Positions 46,800 to 56,765 of a stretch of 64,000 nucleotides of DNA are shown here, one piece after another (within the stretch, counting starts at the first letter, position 1; each line of letters opens with the position of its first letter). The position numbers and the translations under genes are program-made. The notes below the pieces were generated by a model. The model ran no database searches. It had not been told where the DNA came from and saw nothing but the letters and a program-made list of their open reading frames with translations. The DNA is from Begonia masoniana (lineage: Eukaryota > Streptophyta > Magnoliopsida > Cucurbitales > Begoniaceae), in contig CM039502.1 in assembly GCA_022432975.1 (NCBI GenBank), positions 21,787,228 to 21,851,227 on the forward strand, in the 5' to 3' direction.

Positions 46800-49060
46800 T
46801 TGTTTGCTAATAGAACACGATGTTGATACATCAATTTGAAGGGATATTTTGAAGCGAGAATGTGCAGTACGTCCGCTAGGAAAAATTGACGCTGCAACAC
46901 CCGAGGAAACAGTTACTAATGCTATTAGAACTTTTTATCGAGTTATTGCAAGTAATGCTTTATATAAAAATATTTATTGCAAGTAATGCTCTATATAAAA
47001 ATATTTTACCACTTTCTCTAGGACCATCAATGAAGAATGCAGCTGGTTCATTGTCAACAATTTTTTGTAAAATTAAATCATACGTTTTTTTTTTTTTGCG
47101 TAATTTAGCAGTTATATTCTAGTGAGATCGGTTTGATCTACTGGCATTGTGATTTGTTCGTTTATTTCATCACTGAATGAATGAGATTGTAGTCATTTGA
47201 TGACTTTCTCATACTTAGAAGAATACAATTGATATGATTTAATGCTTTTAATGCACTCACATTTAAAGGTAAATTAGAAGTAATGTAATCTTCATATAAA
47301 TGTTCTTTGTAAGTATTAATGCTTTTAATGCACTCACATTTAAAGGTAAATTAGAAGTAATGTAATCTTCATATAAATGTTCTTTGTAAGTATTCCAAAG
47401 ATTTGTTGGATTATTTGGTTGGCAATAAACAAGATTGGTAGCGAAAAGTCTTCTTAAAACATAAAACATTTGATATTCTATTGCCTATTGTATACAAGAA
47501 GTTATATAATCATGATTTTGTCATGTAAGAGAGCTTATTCATGATATGTGTTGACCAATGACTCTTGCACAACTTTCAAATTTTCGAACCGAAGTTGAAC
47601 CTGTAATGTGGTTTAAAGCAAATGTAAGGAATAACGTTCTCATTCCATAAGACTTACTAAAACAATTCTTCTTAAGAATTTTTCCTTCTTTTTGGGTTCC
47701 CATATCCGATCACGTTTGTTCCATATGTAATACTCTGAGAATTGTTTATATAAAATAGTTCTTGCAAACAGATCTATATAATTCGTATGAAAATATTCTG
47801 TTAGCATAGTTTTTGTGGACAATGAACATGTTGCTAAATTAAGAAGAAAAGAGATTTTGTAAAAGTGATAGGTTGTTCATGTACAAGATGTAGTTGCAAA
47901 GTATGAACAGAAGAGGAGATTTCGTTTGAGAAAATTCCATAAATACGCCACATTGTTTCTAACATTGAAATCCAGTGAGCTGTCTGATAGTCTTGGATTT
48001 CATCACCCATTGATTATTAATCAATGTCGTTAATTTAAATACAATACGATCATGCCTCTTATATATATACATATTCATATAAATATTTGACTGCTTTGAT
48101 TGTTGAACAAATCTTTACATTTAAATGACAATCAAATAATGCAAGAAGATAAGGATTGTACGGAACTACCCAACGGTTGTCAAGTAACACTCCTCTTACT
48201 CTTGTAAATCTATTGTCTGAACATCGCCGGTATCGAGGATAAGAGTTTTTCCCATGTTATGATATTATGCAAAAAAGTTTTAGATAATTGTTTTTACATT
48301 TGTCTTCTTTATTAACACAAATATTTGTAGGATTTTCTTTATCACAAGGACCATGCATCATGTGTTTGAAAACCGTGTTATATAGGCGACGAAGTTTGTC
48401 TCCATCGGGCAACTCCGCACAGACAAAGTCGTCAAAAGCGTCCGGAGACATAATTTTTTAATTTTGTTCAAGAATAAGCAATAAATGTGTCCGAGGCAAT
48501 CATCGTTTTTAAAACTCTACAACATATATGTAGGCAACAACATGACCGAATATTTGATCTTCAAAGAGTTTTACCTTCAATTCTTCTAATTTTTCTTTGA
48601 AAATACGTGTTATTAAATCAGGTTTGTTGTGGACTTCTTCAAAAGAAAGTAATTTTGCTTTTATTTATGGCCAGTTTGGGTTGCAAGTTATCTTTAAAAA
48701 AATATTTGATTTTCTAAATCTTTGCACTAGTGGCTTTACATCCATGTAACATTTTTGCATATCTCTTGGTCCTCATATAAATATAGCTGGTAATATAATA
48801 TTTTGACCAACATTTGCGGCAACTATTTCGCCAGAGTGAATACTTAATAAAGCTCTGACCTTATTTTTTTTTTGTTAGTCCAAAAGAAATCTAATCGAGT
48901 TGTTTCAATTTTTACATTGTAGTCCTCCTGATTGTAGTTGACATGATATGAAGGTCTAATTTGCTTTACATTTTCTTGTATTGGGTTTTGATATGTTTTT
49001 TGCCCGTTCATTGTGTCCTCGTATCAGTTCAGTCACAAATCTCAATATTAGTCTCTTTTA
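46800..49060 (-). pseudogene. Decayed Helitron Rep/helicase gene
   Basis: Read on the minus strand, the following are recognisable in order: a segment MNGQKTYQNP (about 49010); GPRDMQKCYMDVKPLVQRF, NIFLKITCNPNWP (about 48780-48670); LEELKVKLFEDQIFGHV (about 48590-48530); the Helitron-like N-domain MSPDAFDDFVCAELPD with KHMMHGPCDKENPTNIC (48451-48290); NRWVVPYNPYLLALFDCHLN (about 48180-48120); MLTEYFHTNYIDLFARTILY (about 47810-47750); a PNNPTNLWN helicase-linker piece (about 47415); and a degenerate Walker A, IDGPRESGKIFLYRALLA (about 47040-46985). Many stops and frameshifts interrupt it. A 70-bp tandem duplication lies at about 47238-47389. Helitron TC..CTRR ends could not be assigned. Confidence 0.88.
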
Positions 49061-49406
49061 GCCTCTCTCCTTCAACTACTACAATACAAGGCACTTGCTT
49101 CGTAACTCGTGTATTAATTGGCTTTTGATTTTATCCTACATCAATTTTTTTTAAATGTTTTCGTCTTATTTAATTGCTAGATCACTAGTGCTCAATACGA
49201 CTTTTATTCTAATTTTGTAATCAAATTTATTTCTTTCACTACTTATTTGTCTTTCCTCCTATAAATTCAAAGTCTCCTTGTTTTTTCGACAACATTTCTC
49301 TCTTTCTAATGCCTAACAAGTTGTCCTCTTTTTCTATTTTTCTCTTTGTGCTTCTATTTGTTTACAATCTGTTATCTTAATACTGATTATAGTGGCATTT
49401 TTGCAG

Positions 49407-49788
49407 TGACTGTTTGTAACTTATGTGGTGACAGAGGCGTTTCTTATGCCTTAATCTACTGTGCAAAATGTCACCTTTATTGTATCCATATGTACGTATG
49501 ATACAAATGTTTACCTATTTTTTTCTAATTGGTGCTGCCAACTTTCATCTTACAGTTCTTTTATTTCTTTCTAAATACTGCATGGACGTTTTGCCTAGAT
49601 TTGATGAACATGTTACTTGGTTTTGCGATGATTGTCAATCCAAAGGAAACACTTTTCAGAAATTCAATCTTCCTACAGCTCGCAACTTTGTGGAAATTAA
49701 CATAAAAGAAGGGTCAACGCACTCCAAAAAAATATATATATATATCGACATACAAAGACAGTCGAATGTTCGGAAAAACATATCATAG
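49407..49788 (+). pseudogene. PHD-finger gene fragment
   Basis: After a plausible acceptor (ttttttgcag-like, ending 49406) the sequence encodes VCNLCGDRGVSYALIYCAKC and CLYCIHM, then a donor-like gtacgt, then YCMDVLPRFDEHVTWFCDDC. The Cys/His spacing (C-X2-C...C-X2-C...H-X2-C...W-X-C-X2-C) resembles plant PHD fingers that read histone tails. No full gene surrounds it, it lies next to Helitron remnants, and a solo LTR follows 36 bp later. It may be a captured gene fragment or the remains of a host gene. Confidence 0.6.
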
Positions 49789-49824
49789 GAGGAAGAGCGA
49801 CATTCAAAAAACAGGATGATGTGA

Positions 49825-52097
49825 TGTAACGACCCAATTATTTAAACTTATTTTTATTTTTTATTTTTTAACACTCATGGAAACTTTTTATTGATCTTGT
49901 AAATTAAATCATTTTCAAATACGTAGCAGAAGATTTATTATATTAGTAGACCCTTCTTTTAAACACATGTTACAATCGAAACTCGATGTGATTAAACATT
50001 TTATTATTTTAAGAAACCATGTGCAAGATTCTTGGATTTATATATATATCAACCAAATTTACCTTCAACTCTTTTCTATTAACAAAACATAGTTCTCAAC
50101 CATCAGTCTGTTTTAACAAATTATTACATACTATATGTATATTTTTCGTACCAAATTGCTTAAAAGAGTTGCCCACGGAGCAAAATTGCTCTAATAGCTA
50201 CAAGTGCTCGCCATGGACATACTCCGTCAACTGCCACCTAGTCGGTGCTCATAACTCTCACTAACAATTTCGTCACCCACATCACAAAGTTCATCTAATG
50301 AGCCTAATACTCAGCAAGTAATGTGTAATGAATAATTTATATAAACTACCATGATTATTCAATTTGTAAAACAATGCAGTTTCAGGTTTTTTTTTTCCTT
50401 TTATAGTCCTGTCATTGGGGGTGATTCAGTTTAGGGGGAGTAGGCACCGTTTGATCCACCTCATGCGGGACATCCAAACTCGAGCCCCACCCCACAATAA
50501 CTATTTACATACATTCATATCGTTTAGTCTTTCTTACATAAAAAAATGTAAGTATAAATCATTTTCAATACTTTTGTAAAACATGATGCATGATACATGC
50601 AAAATACGTATAAACATGAAAATCTAAGCATTCCATATTCTCAATGTCAAGCCATTTCAATGTCTCTTCCATTCTAATTACAACATTGCATTAGTATAAT
50701 ATTAACAAAACTGTCAATAACAATTATCACCCTAACACTTTGTGATGTAGGCCAAAAAGACCAAGTACACACAACATTACTTACCTTGAGTCCCTAGCCC
50801 AATTATAGCAACTTGTTAAATCTTTTGGAGCTTGATAAACTGATAAGATATCCACTTCACCATTAGCTTTATAATGCATTACATTTTTATACATTTACAA
50901 TCTATACTATATTTATCCAATTTACATAATTCCATAGCCAACAGTTCCCTAAGAAGGTGTATTCTTACACATAAACTCAGCATGAATACTCCACCACATT
51001 TGCTTTGAACATAATGTAGCAATTTAACACTTAATGAATCAGAATTTCAGAATATACTCACTATTTTGTATCAACTTCAAAACCTCATATCTCATGGTAT
51101 ACATATTCAATTGCTTCGATTCCAAAGCTCATAGTTTTCTTAAGCTGTTTACTTTAACATGATAAAACGGTTTAACAATTAAATGTTATTAAGATAGATT
51201 AATAATACAAAATCCAAAACTGTTCAGAATTTCATAGTTTTTGCCCAAACTTGATTCCAAGTGCGATAACATGAATATAACACAAAGTCACAAACTCCTT
51301 GCTTCAATAACCTCTAGCAGCTCTTTAAGATATCCAAAAGTATTTTCAAATCATAAAAATGGATCACCAATCATACTTCATATTACCCTCTCACAATGCC
51401 CCTAAAAATATTACATTTCTATTCATAACTACTCATACCTTTATACTCACCCAAAATCGAGAAGAGAGCTCAATCTTACCTTCAAGAGCCGAGAGAGAGA
51501 GAGAAAGAGAAAGTTGTGGCCTTGAGTTTTGTTTCTTCTTTTTCAAATGAGAAACCCATCCACTATGTATATACTTTTATCACGTGAGAGGAGAGACTAT
51601 ATGAGGTGTCACCATTTTCTTCTTTTAAGGCTCATGAGTCATCTATCATGAGGTATCAAATTCTACTACAACTTCTCAAGGTTGAGAAAAAAATAACCAT
51701 TTCGTGGGTTCCTTAGTCTTACACATGAGAGTTATCTTTAGTTCCAAGTTCCATTTGGTTAAGTGAGAGGTGAGGTATCAAACCAATTTGACAGTGAGTT
51801 GCCCACTTGCTAGGAATTCAAGATCTTCTCACTCTCCTAAACATTCATGTTTATCTTACTTTATTAAATCATAATATGTACCTTTAGCCTAAAAAATTTG
51901 TCTCTTCAACTTCTGTGGGGCCCGCATAGATATTCATATATTTTATCTTATAATTCTTTCCCTATTCCACTAACTTCCTATTTCTTATTTATCAAGCTAC
52001 CATTTAATAACATTTATTATTTGTTATCGTTAGTAACTTAAACACAAATAAGTACATAAATCTAATAAATTATGTAATGAAATTTTTGGGTGTTACA
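49825..52097. mobile_element. Solo LTR (2273 bp) with perfect TGTGA target duplication
   Basis: It starts TGTAACGACCCAATT and ends GGGTGTTACA, the gypsy-type terminal pattern. TGTGA flanks it on both sides (49820-49824 and 52098-52102). No internal coding region or second LTR adjoins it, so it is the product of LTR-LTR recombination. It contains a GA-rich stretch at 51489-51510. Confidence 0.92.
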
Positions 52098-52695
52098 TGT
52101 GATGACTTTTTTTAATGGTCCATAATTATCTTCTTAGAAAGGTTATATAGTTTCTTCCAACCTTTGTAGAAGTCCTCTCTCTATCTATCTCTTTTATTGT
52201 TTCTTTCACTAAAATAATTTTGTCAATGGCTTCGTCAATTAATGTGTCCATCAATATAAAATAAAGAAAACAAAAAGTAGAAATTTATGTGTTACAAAAT
52301 TTTAAAATTTCTTGGTCACAAAATAAAAGAAACTTTTAGGGTTATTTTTAATTTAAACTCCAAAATTTTGGTTTTTTTTTTTTAAAAAAACCTCAAAATT
52401 TACTATTCATAAAAAAAAATTTCAAAGTATGATAAATAAACAATTTGAACCTTGAAGAGAGGGTGAGGAGGCCGGCCTCTTTGGAGAAGACGGCCGGTCC
52501 AGCTGGACTGACCGTCTTGTCCTCAATTTTTATTTTTATTTTTTTCGGTTTGGGAGGATCGGTCATCCTCCCCCTATATAAAGACCTCCCTCTTGGTTTT
52601 CAAATCACACCAAACTTTCAATACTCTTTCGACTATTTTCTTGTTCCGGCGATATTTTTCCGCGTTCACCTGCTAGGTACAAAGTTTTTTTTTTT
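52098..52695. other. Noncoding DNA with GC palindromes and a TATA-like site
   Basis: AT-rich to 52440, then a GC-rich block with palindromes GAGGCCGGCCTC (52469-52480) and a long stem around gtccagctggac (52497-52508). This is followed by ctatataaag at 52574-52583. The arrangement looks like a promoter, but no ORF with recognised homology follows; the 103-codon ORF over it is not convincing. Confidence 0.4.
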
Positions 52696-53539
52696 AGGTA
52701 ATTATCAATTTGAACCCTGTACTATACACGTTTTTTCAATTTGCCCCCTGTACTAAAAAAACAGTCAAATCGAACACTGTACTTTGATTTTGTTATCAGT
52801 TTAGACGTTTTATCAACAATTTCATTAAACACTCATTTAAAAAATTACCAAACGATCTTGGATTCAGTTGAAATTTTTACCACATGTTTACTATTTAATG
52901 AGAAGATAATTTGAAAAGTTTTGTAATTTTTTAACACATGTAAGATTTATTCTAATTTTATTTTAGTATTTTATAAAAAAATATTATAATAAATCATACA
53001 AATTTTAGAATATCACGAAACGCTTTTTATTATCTACCCATAATATGTTGAATATGTGGAAAACTTTTCAAATAAATCAAATATCATTTAGTATTTTTTA
53101 AAAAAATTAATTTATAAAGTAAATAAGAAATTGAGATTAATTTAAAAAAATACCAAAAGATTTTGGATTTATTTGAAACTTTTTTCACATGTTCACCAGG
53201 TTATGGGTAGATAATAGAAATATTGTCATAATTGTTTAAAAGTTGTATGATGTATTATAATATTTTTATAAAATACTAAAATAAAACTACAATAAATCGT
53301 ACATATATTAAAAAATCACGAAAAATTTCAAATTATTTTCTCATTAAGTAGTGAACATGTGGTAAAAATTTCAACTGAATCCAAGATTGTTTGATAATTT
53401 TTTAAATTAATGAAATTATTGATAGAAGGTCTAAACTGATAACAAAATCAAAGTACATGGTTCAATTTGATGGTTTTTTTAGTACAGGGGGCGAATTGAA
53501 AAAATATGTATAGTACAGGGTTCAATTCGATAATTACCT
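52696..53539. mobile_element. Foldback MITE (844 bp, near-complete inverted repeat)
   Basis: Left end aggtaattatcaatttgaac and right end gttcaattcgataattacct are inverse complements with few changes, and complementarity continues through most of both arms to a centre near 53,115. Both ends abut T-runs, so the target duplication is not readable. The family is unassigned; long arms suggest a Mutator-like or foldback origin. A 52-bp sequence (gactattttcttg...ctaggtac) occurs on both sides, at about 52632 and 53745. Confidence 0.8.
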
Positions 53540-53796
53540 TTTTTTTTAATTTTATCATTTACTTTAGGGATTTAAAAAAAAGACTCATATATAAGATGTT
53601 AAACCAAGATTAAATTTTTTATGATGTATTTTTTCTTCATTGTATTTTTTATTTTAAATTCTCTTATCAGTTGCTATCTCAATTCTAAAAATATGGACAT
53701 TTTATTTAAATATTTCTAATATTTTTTTCTATATTAGCGATGACTATTTTCTTGCTTCGGTGATATTTCTCCGCGTTCTCCGGCTAGGTACGAAGT

Positions 53797-55577
53797 TGTA
53801 ACGCCCGGCATTTTGCCTATGTAATTATTCCCCGAATAATTAAGCAGAATTACTCTGATATTAATGCAATGACTATTTTTAATGAAATTGTCGACGTGTT
53901 TAATCAAACGAGGGTGATTTGTGAGACCGAATCGATTAGCTAAATAGTAATTTAGTTAAAAACCAATGGAAGGGCAATATAGGAAACCAATTATGGAGGT
54001 GGGAGGGAACTAATGAGTGTTTGACACTTGGCAAACTTGTTGGAGAAGCCAAGCCCCTCTTCCTCCTTTCCTCCTACGTAAAAACACTCAAACTTGCAAT
54101 TTTTATTTTTTTCTTCTCTGTTCTCTCTTCTAGGCGACTGCGACCATTTCCAAAACCTTGTTTCTCCTGTTTTCTTCCGTTTCTTCCAGTGAAGGTAATC
54201 ATCTACTAAAGTTAATGAGTTTGGACAAGTTAAAATGTGAGTTTTGACGAAGTTTAGGGTTAAGATATTTTGGAGAAAACTCACTGTTTTTGTATGAAAA
54301 CACGTTGGTTTGTTTTCTAAAGGCTTGAATGGAGTTCGGAGCATGTTATACTAAGTTATTAGTTAGCATTTGCAGCTTTGTTAATTCTTCTTTACGTGCC
54401 TGTCATAGGTTCGTGCATCACTGAAGTTTCACGAACAAAGCTTGCTGCATTTTAGGCAACAGGTAAGTTCATGCGTATAAGTTGGCCCTTAATGCCCTAC
54501 AGCATAGAGGTACTAGGTTTTGGTTCGGGTAGTTAGGTCGTAGGTTATGCTTTAAGTTAAATGTGTTCTTTGCGTTCTGTTTTCCCGTTGTTTTTATTCT
54601 GTCACATGTATATGTCGAGTTTAAGCATCATACCTGTTCATGCATACACGTTTTCTGGAAAACCTTGTAAATGTTTTCAGCACCGGATTTGAAGGTGAGA
54701 AAGATAAAACCTGTAATGTAATGTATGGTTAAGTGTGGACGAGGACTGGCATCTTGTTATCCCTGTTAAGTACCTGTCGTGTACTCCTGTTACACCAGCT
54801 CTTCCTCCCACTTACACCTTCCTGTCCAGTGAAACGTAATGTTCATGTATTTGAAAATGTTCATGCACAACATATGCATCACTGCATTTCATGTTCTTAA
54901 TGAGCTCTAGGCTCATAGTTGAACTCTCTGTTGTAGGTATGGATCCTCCAGATGAGGACTTTGTGCCTCAAGCTGATGAGTTGATGTAGTTGGCAGATCG
55001 AGCTCATGGGGATTGGTTGCTGCAGTCGGACAAATGTTATTCCTGTGAGAATGTATTTTTGAATGTTACGTCAAGTCCTATATAGCTTTTGAAATCCTAC
55101 AACCGATGTATAGAATTTGTGTTGATGTTTTAAAACTCTGTTGAAAATTTTGATAATGTATAGGTTTTGATGTTTAAGTTCTTAAACCTCTGTATTTGAC
55201 AGTTGTATATACATTTTGAAATATTCTGGAACTGCTTGGAGTTTTCCTCTTTTAGGTTGTGCATGGATTGTCTCGAGTTTTAGAGCTATCCATGCAATTT
55301 ATTTTCTTGAACTTCTGTCATGTTTTCTAACTTCTGTCATGTTTTCATGCATGTTTTAAAACTGTGTTTTGAATGAGGACTTGAAGTTTTTATGTCTTAT
55401 GTCCTTGTGCCTTCTGCTTATAAGTTCTTCTGTTAAATGTTGTCTATTTTGCCTTCCAGTTTTTGTCTTTCAAGTTTTCAAGTATTTGGCTAAGTGTTAG
55501 TCGTCCACGTCCATTCTGCCTTCAAAATAATGGTCTATTTTGCCTTCGGTTTCTGTTCTTTTATTCGGCTGTGTTAT
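53797..55577 (+). repeat. Gypsy LTR, level 1 of a nest
   Basis: It starts TGTAACGCCCGGCATTTTGCC and carries a hairpin (55261-55295) shared with the next LTR. Leader-like sequence near 54410-54470 (ggcaacaggtaagttcatg) parallels that of Gypsy-1. Its 3' part appears to be interrupted at 55578 by another LTR start. Confidence 0.65.
55261..55295 (+). other. LTR hairpin, plus orientation
   Basis: Arms gcatggattg and ctatccatgc pair with one mismatch around a 15-nt loop. It is the counterpart of the hairpin at 56710-56744 in a different, opposite-strand LTR. Confidence 0.75.
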
Positions 55578-55624
55578 TGTAACACCCGGTTCCATTGAAT
55601 CAAAATTATTCTATCAACTAATGA
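55578..55624 (+). repeat. LTR start fragment of the Gypsy-1 family, level 2 of a nest
   Basis: TGTAACACCCGGTTCCATTG followed by aatcaaaatta matches the first bases of the Gypsy-1 LTRs (6089 and 13380) and is cut off after 47 bp by the next insertion. Confidence 0.7.
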
Positions 55625-56765
55625 TGTGACGCCCCAAAACCGTACCCGAACGGGGTCCGGGATCGGAGCCATCACACCGGACATTTTACAGAAACAAGAC
55701 ATATATATATATTTTTTTTAAAACTTATATGAGATCAGACCGGACACCTACAGAACTTTAAACAGAGGGAGAGGAAGAGTTCTGGATAACAGTTACAAAT
55801 GGAAACAGGAAACAGAAAAACATCGGCAGAAGACCTAGTATAAAAGAACTTTGGTGGATTAAATAAAACTTAATGCAAAACCCTGAACATAAAATTTTAC
55901 AGAGAGGGAAGGACTACGGTGAGTAACAGAACTATGCACAATTCGGAAATGAATAACAGAAGAGAAGAAATGGCGAAGAAAATAATTAAACAGAATGAAC
56001 AGGAAGTAAACCAGAAATCATAAGCATAAAAGCAAGAAGCTGTTGGGCGAAAGACGTAAAACAATGGATGACGTCATCGGGAGAGAAGATGACATCAGCC
56101 GGAAGACGCAGGAAGCAACTGTGAAATAACTGGGCGGAAGACTAAACATTACGGGCAGTGGTGAATGAAATTTTCTAAAGACAGTGAAACAGACGGGCAG
56201 CGGGCAGCGGTTGACTCAGATACGAAAAAATTGCTGACATCAGCCGGAAGAGAAGATGACGTCAACCGGAAGATGCAAGCAGTAAACATAATCGGCAGAA
56301 GATGGTGACGTCAACCGGTAGATGGGTGACGTCAACCGGTAGATGAAGACAATAAACGAGACCGGCAGAAGGTGATGACGTCAGCCGGAAGATGGATGAC
56401 GACAACCGGTAGATGAATTTTAAAACAAGCAGAATTGCACATTCCACCGGTGGATGTCGAATACGACAAAACAGATGACATCAACCGGAAGATGGATGAC
56501 GTCAACCGGTAGACGAACACTTAAAACAGCAGTGAACGTGATCGGAAGATGCAATTTTTGAGATAAAACTTGGCAAATTTTAGCATAAAGACTTACAGGC
56601 AGGGAACATCGTAATAGGAGGCATGAGGGCTTCAGACCTTCAAACCCGATTTCACAACAAAGTTTTTGAATCATACTCTACAAATGACAGGAGTTCAATC
56701 AGACAAACTGCATGGATAGCTCTAAATTTCGAGACTATCCATGCATGACCTGAAAAGGGAGAACT
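55625..56765 (-). repeat. Minus-oriented gypsy LTR, level 3 of a nest
   Basis: It starts TGTGACGCCCCAAAACCG on the plus strand. The hairpin at 56710-56744 is in reverse orientation relative to the one at 55261, indicating a minus-strand element. The segment 56040-56520 is a degenerate array of TGACGTCAACCGG(T/A)AGATG-like units. It is cut at 56765 by Gypsy-2. Confidence 0.7.
56710..56744 (-). other. LTR hairpin with perfect 10-bp stem
   Basis: gcatggatag at 56710-56719 is the exact inverse complement of ctatccatgc at 56735-56744, with a 15-nt loop. A diverged version (ggata...tatcc) occurs in the Gypsy-2 LTRs at 57432-57458 and 63274-63300. Confidence 0.8.
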
